Shown piece after piece: positions 22,754 to 33,460 of a DNA stretch of 64,000 nucleotides. Each line of letters opens with the position of its first letter. Position 1 is the first letter of the stretch. Source of the stretch: Myotis daubentonii (Eukaryota; Chordata; Mammalia; Chiroptera; Vespertilionidae); contig NC_081852.1 in assembly GCF_963259705.1 (NCBI RefSeq), positions 61,948,359 to 62,012,358 of the forward strand, in the 5' to 3' direction. Position numbers and translations under genes: made by a program. Under the pieces are notes generated by a model that saw only the letters and a list, made by a program, of their open reading frames with translations, had not been told where the DNA came from and did no database searches.

Positions 22754-22966
22754 GCAGCGGTTCTCAACCTGTGGGCCGCGACCCCTTTGGCGGTCGAACG
22801 ACCCTTTCACCGGGGTCGCCTAAGACCATCCTGCATATCAGATATTTACATGACGATTCATCACAGTAGCAACATGACAGTGATGAAGTAGCAACGAAAA
22901 TAATTTTATGGTTGGGTCACAGCATGAGGAACTGTATTTAAAGGGCCAGGAGGTTGAGAACCACTA
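22754..22966 (+). mobile_element. SPIN-type hAT miniature element
   Basis: 213 bp starting CAGCGGTTCTCAACCT and ending AGGTTGAGAACCACTA. It is collinear with, and inverted relative to, the copy at 12819-13030. It carries GGGTCGCCTAAGACCATCC and the AACATGACAGTGATGAAGTA segment typical of SPIN. No clear 8-bp target duplication remains. Noncoding. Confidence 0.9.
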
Positions 22967-23640
22967 AGGCTTAGGGATGCGCGTTCTACATGGGTTTGCG
23001 GTGCCAGCAGATTCCGTCCTAGATGATGACATTGCCTGTCCCGGCAAGAACTCTGAGCTAAGAGAGTGTTTCTACCCTCTGAGGCCTGGGAGAAAGTAAA
23101 AGAAGGACCTTTTGTGACACACGAAAGTGATACGAAGCTCACGTCTCAGGGTCCGTGGAGTTTGGAGGAGCAGCCAGGCCGTTCACCTCCGTGCTGGCCA
23201 CCCTGCTCTTGTGCCGCAGTGCCGAGCTGATTCGCGACAGGGACCCTGTGGCCTGCAGAGCCCATGGCTGTCTGGCCCTTTGCAGAAAATGTTAGCGGCC
23301 TTCACCGGACGCCTGCTGCGGGGCGGGGGCATGGTGCTGGGTCCTGGGAATAGGAGGGCCCATCCCAGCTGGGGAGCCAGCTCTGTGTGGGGAAGAGGAG
23401 GGAGGAACCCATCAGTGTGAGCCCCCACGGAAGAAGCAACATGGGGGACACTGAGGACCACAGAGTGGGGGGCCCAGCTGGGATGGGCGCTCAGAAAAGA
23501 CCTCCTGAAGGCGCTCAGGGGAGTCGTGCAGGACCAGTCGACAACACTGGCCAGGCTGGGATGGGGGGAGAGCACCGGCCAGGAGAAACCATGGGGGAGG
23601 TGTGAGAGTGCGGGGCCAGACTGGAGCATTCCAGCAACTC
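22967..23640. other. Unique sequence, no gene seen
   Basis: GC-rich in the second half, with no recognised element until the TA/GA microsatellite. Confidence 0.45.
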
Positions 23641-23680
23641 CTTAAAATATATATATATAGAGAGAGATATAGATATATGT
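23641..23680. repeat. TA/GA microsatellite
   Basis: AAATATATATATATAGAGAG followed by ATATAGATATA. It is probably grown from the A-rich tail of the adjoining VES. Confidence 0.85.
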
Positions 23681-23734
23681 TTAAATTTATATTTATTTCA
23701 GAGAGGAAAGGAGAGAGAGAGAAATATCAATGAG
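23681..23734 (-). mobile_element. VES SINE, left part (interrupted)
   Basis: The tail portion of a reverse-strand VES (ATATTTATTTCAGAGAGG, then GAGAGAAATATCAATGA). It is broken by insertion of a second VES and continues at 23991. Confidence 0.9.
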
Positions 23735-23990
23735 CCCTAGCTGGTGTGGATAGAGCATGGGCCTGCGGACTGAAGGGTCCTGGGTTCGATTCAGGCCCAG
23801 GGCACATACTTTGGTTGCAGGCTCCTCCCCAGCCCGTGCCCTGGTTAGGGCTCATGCAAGAGGCAACCAATCATTGTGTTTCTCTCACATCGATTTTTCT
23901 CTCTGTCTTTCCCTCTCTCTTCCACTCTCTCTAAAAATCAATGGAAAAATATCCTCGGGTAGGATTTAAAAAAAGAAAAAAGAAAAAAAC
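23735..23990 (+). mobile_element. VES SINE, older-tail subfamily, nested inside another VES
   Basis: The head CCCTAGCTGGTGTGGATAGAG lacks part of the A box. The B box GGTTCGATTC is near 23783. The middle has GTGCCCTGGTTAGGGCTC, and the tail is AATCAATGGAAAAATATCC followed by an A-rich stretch. ATCAATGA / ACCAATGA at the two junctions may be the target duplication. Confidence 0.93.
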
Positions 23991-24147
23991 CCACCAATGA
24001 TGACAGAGAATCGTTGATGGGCTGCCTCCTGCACGCCCCACACTGAGGATCGAGCCCACAACCCAGGCCTGTGCCCTCACCAGGAATTGAACCGTGACCT
24101 CCTGGTTCATAGGTCGATGCTCAACCACTGAGCCACACGGGCTGGGC
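23991..24147 (-). mobile_element. VES SINE, right part (interrupted)
   Basis: Continuation of the copy begun at 23681: CCAATGATGACAGAGAATCG, the CACACTGAGGATCGAGCC core and the head CACTGAGCCACACGGGCTGG. Confidence 0.92.
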
Positions 24148-24179
24148 TCAGCAGCTCTTTCGGGTGGATGGGATGAGCA

Positions 24180-24450
24180 GATGGGGGAGGATCAGGTGGC
24201 GAGGAGCCTGACCCATGATGCCTCAGAGTTCGGATTTCATTCTGAAGACAATGAGAAGGCACTGGGGGAGTTCTGACGTGGAGGAGGGTTTGATACGGTT
24301 CGGGTGTCTGGTTCAGAGCAGTACTTCCGGCCGTGAGACTAGAGACGGGGGGCCAGGGACGAAGCTGGTGAAGTGATACCAGGCGGAGACGGTGGGGCCT
24401 GAGCTGGGACGGTGGCAGCTGGGATTCACAAAGGTGGCCTTGCACTAGGG
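24180..24450 (+). repeat. L2 fragment
   Basis: The text resembles the L2 internal phrase 'atttcattctgaagacaatg...gcactgg...gagggtttgatacggtt...ggtggcagctggga'. Diverged and noncoding. Confidence 0.5.
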
Positions 24451-25198
24451 CAGGGAGTGGAGCCGAGGCCGGGCAGACCCGGCACCCAGGCCAGCATGGA
24501 GGCCAGACCCTGACGCAGGGCCATGCGAGCGAGGGGGAGGTAAGAGAGGGTCTGAGAGGTGGCGGAAGGGGGACCAGCAGGACTCAGCCATTGGCTAGGG
24601 GGGTCAGGGGAGGTTCCAGGCTCCCCCTCCAGGCTGTCACTCCCCCAGGGAGGGAGCGAGGACGAGGGGGAGTGGGGGCTGCCTCCCCTTACAAACCCTG
24701 TTCTTCTCTGATGGTGAAAGTAATGCATGTCCGACGCGGGAGCTGTGAAAAGTGCAAAACAAGGAAGAGGCTGCTCATGTCTATCCTACACGTGGCAAGG
24801 ACTCAGCTGGAGAGCGTGTGCGGACACGGGTGGGTCTCGAGTGAAATGTGGTGCAGAAAGAGCGAGTTCAGGGAGGGCACGGGCAGAGGGGCACTGTCCA
24901 TAGACGCCTGCACACACGCGAGGCCCGCATCTGGTTAAAGGACAGAGAACCACCCGCTCTGCGCGGTGCGGCCTGCGGAGGTGCCCTTGCGGAGAGGCCC
25001 CCGGGGTTCAGTGGGGGCGGGGATAGTCAGGAAAAGGCAGCAACTCCTTTGGTAACATGTGTGTTCTTAACCCGCGTGGTGCGAATGCCCCTGTGAAATT
25101 TATTTGTTATCCTTCTGGATGTCTTAAATATATCATGACTTTTTAAAAAAGTCATCAAAAACCCATCACTGGAGACCATCATTTTAACCCATTTTCCA
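24451..25198. other. Unique sequence, no gene seen
   Basis: No recognisable element. GC falls towards 25100-25195. Confidence 0.5.
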
Positions 25199-25378
25199 AG
25201 CCTGGCCAGGTCACCTTGGATTCCTGGTCAGGGCACATGCCCAGGTTTTGGGCTCAATCCCCACCCAGTAGGGGGTGTGCAGGAGGCAGCCGATTTTTGA
25301 TGATTCTCTTTCACCACTGATGTTTAAATCTCTCCCTCCTCTTCCCTTCCTCTCTGAGATCAATGAAAATATATTTGT
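25199..25378 (+). mobile_element. VES SINE, head-deleted
   Basis: It begins CCTGGCCAGGTCACC and jumps to TTCCTGGTCAGGGCACATGC, so the A-box region is missing. The core reads CCCAGTAGGGGGTGTGCAGG, with the CTCF-like core lost by C to T. The tail is GATCAATGAAAATATATT. Confidence 0.9.
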
Positions 25379-25464
25379 TCCCAAGAACAACCCTCTGCCA
25401 TGCTCACACAGAGCCTTACAGAGATACCCCGAGCCCTACAGCCCTGCCGGTGCCCTCGGGGTCA

Positions 25465-25515
25465 GGGCGTGGGACTGTAACGGGTGGGGCTGTAACGGGT
25501 GGGACTGTAACGGGT
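25465..25515. repeat. Short tandem repeat, three 16-bp units
   Basis: Three adjacent copies of GGGACTGTAACGGGTG, with GGGCTGTAACGGGTG as a variant. Confidence 0.8.
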
Positions 25516-25825
25516 TCCTTGTCCGGGTCACAGTTGGGAGCACAGGTGTGCCCGTGGTGTTTGACACCGCTGGCGGCTGCGGCATCTCTCCACACTCTCC
25601 TTTCCAGAAATCACGCATCAGATCGAAGACACAGGGTGTCTGGGTTGCCACTGTCAGTTACAAATCCAACTCCACGCTGCAACCCAGGGGGCATGCACTG
25701 GGACGCACCCCTGACCCCACAGGGTCGGTTCACCTTGGGAGAGAGACCCGGCGGCCCCGGTCCCACCGCTGACAGCACGGTCGTGTGTTCTGCTCAGCTG
25801 GAGGGGCCGCAGACTGACTGGCTCG
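25516..25825. other. Unique sequence, no gene seen
   Basis: Frames of 165-184 codons run through this interval but start within the preceding VES. They are not supported as exons. Confidence 0.45.
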
Positions 25826-25995
25826 TAAATGGAATTTCATTTTCCGAACCAGGATGGAATGAGGAAATAATTCCACCTGCCGCACATTTATTTAAATCAC
25901 ATCAAAATAAGCACTGAAGGACATTTTCTCTTGGCGAGATAATTTCAAGGATCATTTCATGAGTTCGCGGCTGGAAACACGTCTGGGTTTGGTAC
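25826..25995. promoter_or_regulatory. Candidate conserved noncoding island
   Basis: Low-GC segment with GGAATTTCATTTTCCG, GGAAATAATTCCACC, CATTTATTTAAATCAC and CGAGATAATTTCAAGG. It includes palindromic AT-rich cores and MEF2/forkhead-like TATTTAAAT. Regulatory role is inferred from composition only. Confidence 0.3.
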
Positions 25996-26589
25996 CCACA
26001 GGGAGAGGCTGCGTCGCTCTGTTCTGATCGCGAGAGAAGGTGGGTCACCTTGGCCACCTTTGCTGCGTCCATCGTCCCTCCTCCCGTCCCTGCATCTCAC
26101 ATTTTAGTGCCTCTTTCCTTCCTGCTGTCGACGTTGTGCGTTCATCCACCGCACATGTCAGACGGAGGGCCTCGGTTCATTCCCAGGGGACCCAACCCTG
26201 AGCCGGTGGGCACTTCGGCCCGTGCGTCAGGCGGGACCCGCTCTGTCCCCAGCCCAACCTCCCGTATGTAATCTCCGGGTCTGCAGGTAGAGTCCTACGG
26301 GCAATGCACACACCTCGGGGGGCGTTGCCTCTTTCGCGTGGACGGGGCTCAGATGGTCTTCAGGGTGAACACTCGGAGGCAGGCGAGGGGGGTGCGAATC
26401 GCAGCAGCAGCTCGGAGGGTCTGCGGTTGCTGCCCGCTGCTGCGTCTGAGGGGCAGCGTCCCCTCCATCGCTGTCCTTCCCCTGGACGCCGGCTTGGCCG
26501 GCTCTCGTTCTGCTGAGCATTCGCCTCGGTCTCATCAGCAGAGAGCTCATTGGAAACGAAGGTGTCCGTGACTTTCCTACACATTCTCT
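25996..26589. other. Unique sequence, no gene seen
   Basis: No recognised exon or repeat. Confidence 0.45.
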
Positions 26590-26788
26590 GAGACAAAAGT
26601 GAGCTTCTTGTAGATAGCAAATGGCGGAGTTATGTTTTTGCATCCACTCCATGAGCCCCTGTTTTAATTTGTATTTAGACCATTTGCATGTGATGGAGTT
26701 ATAGATATGTCAGAGTGTAAGCCAACCATTTGTGGTCTGTTTTTCATTTCTGTTTTCTTTTCATGCCTTCCTGTGAATGACTTGAACA

Positions 26789-26996
26789 TTTTTAAAAATA
26801 TATTTTTATTGATTTCAGAAAGGAAGGGAGAGGGAGAGAGAGAGAGAGAAACATCAATGATGAGAGAGAACCACTGATTAGTTGCCTTCTGCACGCCCCC
26901 CACTGGGGACCAAATCTGCAACCTGGGCATGTGCCCTTGACTGGACCCTTCAGTCCACAGGTCGACGTTCTATCACTGAGCCGAACCAGCTGGGGC
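26789..26996 (-). mobile_element. VES SINE
   Basis: Reverse-strand copy from AAATATATTTTTATTGATTTC to ACTGAGCCGAACCAGCTGGG. It has the CCCCCCACTGGGGACC core and a decayed B box. It is inserted into an L1 fragment. Confidence 0.95.
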
Positions 26997-27094
26997 AATT
27001 TTTAACATGTCATTATGATTTCACTCTAGTGTTTTTGAGTATGTCTTATACTTTAAAAGATATTGCTGTTTTAGTAGCTATTCTAGGTATCACA

Positions 27095-27185
27095 TTATAT
27101 ATGTGATACATATACATATAAACATACACATACATATATATGCATACATATATACATGCATGTATATGTCATCACATATTCTTGA
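27095..27185. repeat. ATATAC/ATGTAT alternating tract
   Basis: About 90 bp of purine-pyrimidine alternation (ATACATATACATATAAACAT and onwards). Likely length-variable. Confidence 0.85.
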
Positions 27186-27700
27186 TGTCATCATTTTGCC
27201 AGTTCAAGTAAAGTATAGAAACTTTACCTCCCCTGTTCATTATATAATTGTTTTAAATGCTTCCTATACGTATATTTAGAACCATGTCAGACTGCGTTAC
27301 AAATTTTTCTTCAACAGTCAAACAGAATTTACAAAACTCAGGAGGAGAAGAAACCTATGTGTTTGCCTGCACTTTTGCTCACTGCGTTCTTCCTTCATGA
27401 CATTCCACGGCTCTTCCTTTTCTCTCTTCCTTTTGGTTTAGAGAACTGCCTTCAGCCATTCCCTCTGGGCCAGTCTGCTGGCCACAAATTCTCTTCGTGT
27501 TTGGTTTTGTGTGTGTTTTCATTGGAGAATGCCTTGAGTTTCCCTTTCTTCCTGAGATATTTTCACCAACCGTAGGATTCTGAGTTGAAGATTCTTTTCT
27601 TATTGTCACTTCCTCTGGCCTTCGTGGTTTTAGGAATTCCAGTCAATGGATTTGCCACAGGGAGACCAGGAGAGAGATCTGTTTAAATATCACCAGCGCT

Positions 27701-29535
27701 GTCTGCCTGCTGGTTCTCTAGCCGTGGCGGATGCCGGGCAGTGGGCAGAGCGAAACCATCGCCGCAGTATTTTGATAAGAATACGTGAATAATTTTAAGG
27801 ACCTCTCCGTGGCCACAGAAGTGATGCCTTCATGTCATCCACGTGGTGTGAGGTCCAGTGCCCTCCTCACCTTCGTAAAGGAGAGGACGAGGAATTGCAT
27901 GAGGCCGCCCAGACACCTTGACCAAGAGGGGTCAGGACGCGGGAAAACCAGCCCTGGCTTGTCCATTTTGTACCCAGATGGTAGCTTATGGGATATTGTT
28001 GCTACACTCAGTCTGGTCCCCTGTTCCAGGTTCCCTGGGGATGGGAAGCTGGCTCTGGGGGGGAGATGACAGGCTCAGGCGGGGAGAGAGGGCGTTAGGA
28101 GGACAGCACCCCTGCAGGGGTGGCTTGGGGTGGGGGACACATTAGGCACGGCCTCAGTTGGGCTACAGGTCACAGTACTGCCCAGGGCAACACGCAGCAC
28201 ATCTTCTGCATCACAGGCAGCCTTTATCTCTTCTAAAAGCGACTGCGTGTTTCTAAACCACTTTCCACGCAGGGATGGGGAGATCTAGCCTGCAACTGGC
28301 TTCAGCATCAGTCCCCCTGCCGATGCTGATTAAGAAGGAGCAAGGACCCCCTAGCAATGGGCAAGGAGACACCTGATTGGTGGTGTTGCTCTTAGATCAA
28401 TCAGGGGCAAAGCAGATGTACACTCCTTAGCTCATCCCAGCTTGATGCCTGTGTCGGTGGCCAGAGCTGTTTCGTGCCTGAGGCACATAAAATGAAAAAA
28501 AAGGAGGGAGAAATACTAAAAATCACCAGATAATGGAAGGCCCTGCACCCCGTTGGCGATGCATGTGGCAGGATCGATCGGGCGAGGCAGGGGCAGGACG
28601 CCGTGGGGGAAGAATGGGTTTCAGAGTGACTCCCAGGCCGTGCGCACGCGATTACTCACTGACCCCACTTAAGGAAAATCAATTCCGCTCTGGCTTTGCC
28701 TGGTGGCTGTGTAGTTTCTCTAACCTGGCCCCATCGTTCCTCTTTATATTCATTTAAGGTAATCTCTCTATAAAAGAGCCACCGATTCTGCTGACGCGTC
28801 AAATGGAAGGGAAAACAAAACTCTCACGTGTGCGTTCTCGGTGGGGAATGCATCTTGCAATTTATTTTTGTCAAGCGAGGTGTGTGGGAAGCACTGTACA
28901 AAGTTCCAGGTGTCCTCTCACACCATGACCCCAGCAGGGGCGTGGTGTGGAGCCGCGATGTGGCCAGGGCTGGGGGCAGATGATTGACAGGCTGGGGATG
29001 GGAAACCAACTCACACCCACTAATGGGTTTTATCAGCCCTGGAGGGTATAGATGTTTTTCTTGTGACATCCACAGCCCTGGTCCATGAGCACCTTTGGGC
29101 GTACAGTTCCCAACCTCCAAGGGCAAGCGTGTGTCACAGACGTTACCACCCGGGGCCCTTGGACCAGGTTCATCCCACATAGTATTTGGTTGGGCCCCAA
29201 GAATATTGTCTTTGTTGTTCACTTTGAATTTTTTAAAATAATTAAAAAATTTGGACGATTTCAAATAAAAATCTGGCATAGAGCTCCTCTTAAAACACTA
29301 TGAGGTCTGGCATACGGCCCTGGGCATCCATCAGCTGTCCTGAGGGGTGCCCACCCCGGGGTGGGGGGACTCTCTGCTTACCCCGACCCCTCCCGGCCTG
29401 CCCCCAGCTTCCGTGGCACCTGCTGGCTCCTGTCGGGGCGTCCGGGACCGAGACAGGCAGCTGAGGGGCGATGACAGCCCTGGGTCCCAGCTCACTCCTC
29501 CGCCAGGGAAGGTCAGGTTGACACCAGCTCTCGAG
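27701..29535. other. Unique sequence, no gene seen
   Basis: No exon or clear repeat is recognised. AT-rich patches lie at 28730-28780 and 29210-29280. Confidence 0.45.
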
Positions 29536-29650
29536 TGCCCTTGACGCTTTTATTTGAAAAAGGATTTTCTTGAAAGTAATTGCACCGCTAATGAAAATTG
29601 ATTTTTCTTTCCAACAGTTTATTTTCCAGAGAACAAACACAGGAGCGCTT
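29536..29650. promoter_or_regulatory. Candidate conserved noncoding island
   Basis: Low-GC patch with GAAAGTAATTGCACCGCTAA followed by TGAAAATTGATTTTTC and CAGTTTATTTTCC. It contains TAATTG, GCTAATGA and ATTGAT cores. Function is inferred. Confidence 0.25.
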
Positions 29651-30159
29651 GGACGTGCGTGCTAATGGTAGGGGCACCGGCATGCAGAAAGGGCATCTGT
29701 CCTCTGGGAAAAGCAGGTCCCTGTAGGTCTCAGCCGGGCACCGCCGGCCCATCTCGGGGTGAGGGGGCCAGAGGGCTGGGCAGTGACTTCCACGTAGACT
29801 GAGGGGCGACGGGGAGGGACGTGCCCTGCAGCCAGCCTCTCTGTCCTGTGCCTGTGCCCACAGCTGGGAGCCCTCATCACCTGGGGTACGTCACGTTGTC
29901 TATGAATGACCTCCCAGAATGCAGCCCCGCGAGTCCCTGTGATAGCCCACATTTGCTACGCTTAACCGGTGCCTGGGCAGCGCGAGCCCCGCACCTGCGT
30001 GCACTGCCCCGCCTCCCACTCAGCTCGCCCCTGGGAGGTGTGGCACCCCCACCTCTCAGGCGAAAGGACCACGGCCATGGGAGCACCGGGCAGTGGGCAG
30101 CCAGCGATGTGACTGTTGGTGAGTGTGTGGCGTGTGTCTCGCAGTGTCACACTTGAATG
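29651..30159. other. Unique GC-rich sequence, no gene seen
   Basis: No exon or repeat is recognised. Confidence 0.45.
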
Positions 30160-30415
30160 ACTGAGTTTTTAATGCAGCCACGTTGTGGAACTATCGGGAA
30201 AATTGTCTATTCTTCCGCCTTATTGCTGTGCAGCGTTGTTTACACACAGCGCATGGAATTTATGGGCGATTTAGGGGCTGTTCAAGGGCAATTAGAGACC
30301 AAATGGTCCTCCGGGTCCTTCTTCCAGCTCTCAAACCAGCAACACCCATTTGCCAGATTTTTATTTCTTATTTTGTTTCCTTTTTTAAAAACCAATAAAG
30401 TGCATTCATGGCTAC
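30160..30415. promoter_or_regulatory. Candidate conserved noncoding island
   Basis: A 250-bp lower-GC block with TTGTTTACACA (forkhead-like), AGGGCAATTAGAGACC and TTTTAATGCAGCC. Open frames here (up to 200 codons) run into the TG tract and are not credible. Confidence 0.3.
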
Positions 30416-30587
30416 CTCGGAGCGAGTGCGGAACGGAGTCCTGTGAGCGAAACTTGTGCCACAAACTGCGCGTTTTCCGTTTTGACAGATGCTGCTCGGT
30501 CTCCATCCCCAGATGCCCTGCCGGCTTCCATGTGAGCCGCCAGTGTGGACAGAGCTCCCCTGCTCTCGTGCCGACACTGGGTTGTTA

Positions 30588-30682
30588 TAGGTGTGTGTGT
30601 GCGTGTGTGCATGTGTGCATGTGTGCGCGCGCGTGTGTGTGCGTGTGTGTGCATGTGTGTGCATGTTGCATGTGTGTGCCAA
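30588..30682. repeat. (TG)n microsatellite
   Basis: About 95 bp of interrupted TG/CG/ATG repeats. Confidence 0.92.
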
Positions 30683-31017
30683 ACAGAAAAAAAGATGAGG
30701 TACCTCCTTGTCCATTTTTAATGAGGTGGAATGCACATGACAGACAATGTAACCATTGAGAGTGTGCAGCTCGGAGCGGCCACCCTGTGTCTCCTTCCAA
30801 AGTGTGTCACTCCCGTGAAAGACCGCCCTGTGCCCTTTAGGCCAGCGGTGTGGTCCACGGACCCCTGGCGGCCCATGAGGTCCGAAAGGATAGCGACTGC
30901 TGCTTTAGGCAGTCACTTCCTCCTCTCTCTTCCCCGAGTCTGAGCCACCATAACTGTTTATCTAGGTGGATTTACCTGTTCTGGACATTTCATGGAAAGG
31001 GAATCGCATAATAGATG

Positions 31018-31172
31018 ACTTTTGTGTGCAGCCTTTTTACATACATGATGTTTGTGTGGCTCCTTTTACATACATGATGTTTGTATCTGGCTCCTCTTAT
31101 ATAGCATGATGTTTGCATGGCTCCATTTACATACATGATCTTTGTGTGGCTTCTTACATCGCATGATGTTTT
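31018..31172. repeat. Tandem expansion of a 30-bp L1 sequence
   Basis: Five imperfect units built on GATGTTTGTGTGGCTCC followed by TTTTACATACAT. The unit matches the L1 antisense phrase 'tttgtgtctggcttctttcacttagcat'. Confidence 0.85.
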
Positions 31173-31829
31173 TGAGGATGGTGCCGCAGGCATCTGTGCT
31201 TCATGCCTGTTCATGGCTGCACAGGACTCCATCGTGCAGATGTGTACCCATGTGTTCATCCGTCCGTTGGTTTGTGGACACTTGGGTTGTTTCCACCCTT
31301 TGGCTTTTGTGACCAGTGCTGACATGAACATGTGCATGCAAGCATTTGTCTGAGTAGTTTTCCACTCTTTGGGTGTACACATAAGGTCACATGGTCACAG
31401 GGGAATTCTACGTTTACCTCTTTGAGGCTGTCAGACTGTTCTCGAAGCAGCTGCACCCGTTCATTTATCTTCTCACCGGCCGTGTCTCCACATCCCCACC
31501 TACACGTACTGTTTTGTCTTTTGTTAGTTTTGTTTTGGGTTTAGTTATAATCACCTGGCGGATATGGAATGTTGCCTCCTTGTGGTTTTGGTTTTCATTG
31601 CTGTAATGACTGATAATGATGAGCATGTTTTCATGGGCTGGATGGCCATTTGAATAGTTTCTTTGGAGAAATGCCCCTTCTAGTCCTTTGCCCATTTTTA
31701 AATCGGGTTTCTTGTCCTTTTGTTATTGAGTTGTGAGAGTTCTTCATATATTCTGGATTCTAGATCCTTATTGGTGATATGGTTTGCAAATATTTTCTCC
31801 CATTCTGTAGGTAGTCTTGTCACTTTCTT

Positions 31830-32027
31830 TTTTTAAAAAATATTTTTTATTGATTTTTTACAGAGAGGAAGGGAGAGGGATAGTTAGAAACATCGATCAG
31901 CTGCCTTCTGCACGCTCCCTACTGGGGATGTGCCCGCAACCAAGGCATATGCCCTTGACCAGAATCGAACCTGGGTCCCTTGAGTCCGCAGGCTGACGCT
32001 CTATCCACTGAGCCAAACCGGTTAGGG
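31830..32027 (-). mobile_element. VES SINE with 14-bp target-site duplication
   Basis: Flanked by perfect CTTGTCACTTTCTT at 31816-31829 and 32028-32041, inserted in L1. B box complement GAATCGAACC and A box complement CCACTGAGCCA are intact. It shares ATGTGCCCGCAACC with the young copy at 54519. Confidence 0.97.
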
Positions 32028-32837
32028 CTTGTCACTTTCTTAATAATACCCTTTGATACACAAAGTATAGCGTTAATTTGTTTTATTTAAGCATTGGGTT
32101 TTTTAAATTTGTATTTTCCTCATTGCTGAAGAGCCCGAGCGTCGTTTAACGTCCGTGATCTCATTGCACTGCCTTTTCTGTGGAACCGGTTCACTCCTTA
32201 CTCCCTTTCCTAAAGTGCTTCCTGGGAATATACTCCGGAGTTACCTTTCTTTTTTATTGTGGTGGGGATGGTTGCACAACAATGTGAGTGCATCATGAGT
32301 CACTTTTATAGCCTGGGTAGTAATCCTTTTAATATTTCCTTCCAGTCTGTTGCTTGTCTTTTAATTTGCTAAGTAGTAACATTTGCCATATAAAAGTTAC
32401 TGGTTCTTTTATCGTCAGATGTTCATCTTTTATGGCCTCTGGATGCTTTGTCTCCTTCCAGAAGACTTTCAATATTATAAAAAATAGCCTGCTATTATTT
32501 TCTAATGTCACCCTTTTATGTGTATACGTTTAATTCCTTCGCAGTTTAGTTTTGCGTATGGCTTTGAAGATGGACCATACTATGACTTTATCCTCGAACA
32601 ACCAGTTTTATGTGCTATTCTCTTCCCTTTGATTGGAAAGGTCCCTTTTGCAGTCCCAAGTGTGTGGGGGCACCTCACGTGGTTGGGTCCGTCGTCTCCT
32701 CTGCTGACACCACATTGTTTTAGTTGAACGGAGTGCGTTTTGGTAGGTAGCATGGCACTATCCCGCTCGTATCAAAATCATCTTGGCTGGTCTCTCTTCC
32801 ACATACATTTATGACTCAGACTGACAACTGTACTTCA

Positions 32838-33161
32838 CTAGAGGCCCGGTGCACGAATTCGTGCATGGGTGGGGGTTCCTAGGCCTGGCCGGCAATCAGG
32901 GCCGATCGAGGCCGTCTCGCCCAGTCCTGATCAGGGCCTGTGGGGATGGGGGGTGGGGCGTGGGGAGGGAAGGACAGAGGTAGGGACCGCAGGAGGTTGG
33001 CCAGCTGTGAGAGGTTGGCTGTGGGAGCGCACTGACCACCAGAGGGCAGCTCCTGCATTGAGCATCTGCCCCCGGTGCTCAGTGCACGTCATAGTGACTG
33101 GTCGACCAGTCATTCTGTTCGTTCTGGTCATAACGGTCGCTTAGGCTTTTATAAATAGAGA
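32838..33161 (-). mobile_element. HeliBat-type nonautonomous Helitron
   Basis: 324 bp. Read on the minus strand it begins TCTCTATTTATAAAAGCC and ends with the 16-bp palindrome TGCACGAATTCGTGCA (32850-32865), then CCGGGCCTCTAG. The ends sit between A (32837) and T (33162), the Helitron A|T insertion site. No Rep/helicase is encoded. An internal inverted repeat carries a CTCF-like motif at 33036-33050. It is inserted into an antisense L1. Confidence 0.92.
33036..33050 (+). promoter_or_regulatory. CTCF-like motif in HeliBat
   Basis: CCACCAGAGGGCAGC matches all 15 positions of the degenerate core CCASYAGRKGGCRSY as I remember it. It forms the left arm of an imperfect inverted repeat; the right arm at about 33066-33092 is degraded. 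Binding is not shown. Confidence 0.5.
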
Positions 33162-33460
33162 TTATTTTATTTATTGTCAGGTGTGTTTTTTTAAACTGAA
33201 TCTGGGATGGATAAGTTAATTTGGGCAGCATTGACTTTACAATTTTCATTTTTTTAAAAATTCAAAAACATGTCATACCCCCCCCCACACACCCACCGTC
33301 CACCGAGTTTTCCTTTTATTTCCTCCAGAATAATTCAGTGCTTTTCTCGACACAGGTCGGGAATATCTTGGGTTCGATGTGTTCCTGGATACGTTACAAT
33401 GTTCTTGCCACTGTGAGCTGTTCCCTCCCAGGTTTTCTCGCTGTGTAATGCTGCTCTTTG
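33162..33460 (-). repeat. Antisense L1 continuation
   Basis: 'gggcagcattgactttacaatt' and the following text continue the antisense L1 interrupted by the HeliBat. The end is uncertain. Confidence 0.55.

Larger units (their letters stand above)
26590..27700 (-). repeat. Ancient L1-type LINE fragment, antisense, interrupted by a VES
   Basis: Antisense L1M-like phrases are visible: 'gagcccctgttttaatttgtatttagaccatttgcat', then 'gaatgccttgagtttcc', 'gagatattttcacc' and 'ggattctgagttgaagattc'. A VES (26789-26996) splits it. Frames are broken. The exact subfamily (L1M or HAL1) is uncertain. Confidence 0.6.
30690..32837 (-). repeat. Ancient L1 fragment, antisense, interrupted by a VES
   Basis: Antisense L1M text is readable over about 2 kb: 'tgtgttcatccgtccgttgg', 'ttgctgtaatgactgataat', 'cctttgcccatttttaaatc', 'gagttcttcatatattctggat' and 'caaatattttctcccattctg'. 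The complements match ORF2-end phrases. It continues after the HeliBat at 33162. A 30-bp internal sequence is tandemly expanded at 31018-31172. Confidence 0.85.

Noticed and set aside
31000..33460. Possible functional reverse transcriptase of LINE-1
   Set aside because: Antisense, fragmentary and full of stops and insertions; an ancient fossil.
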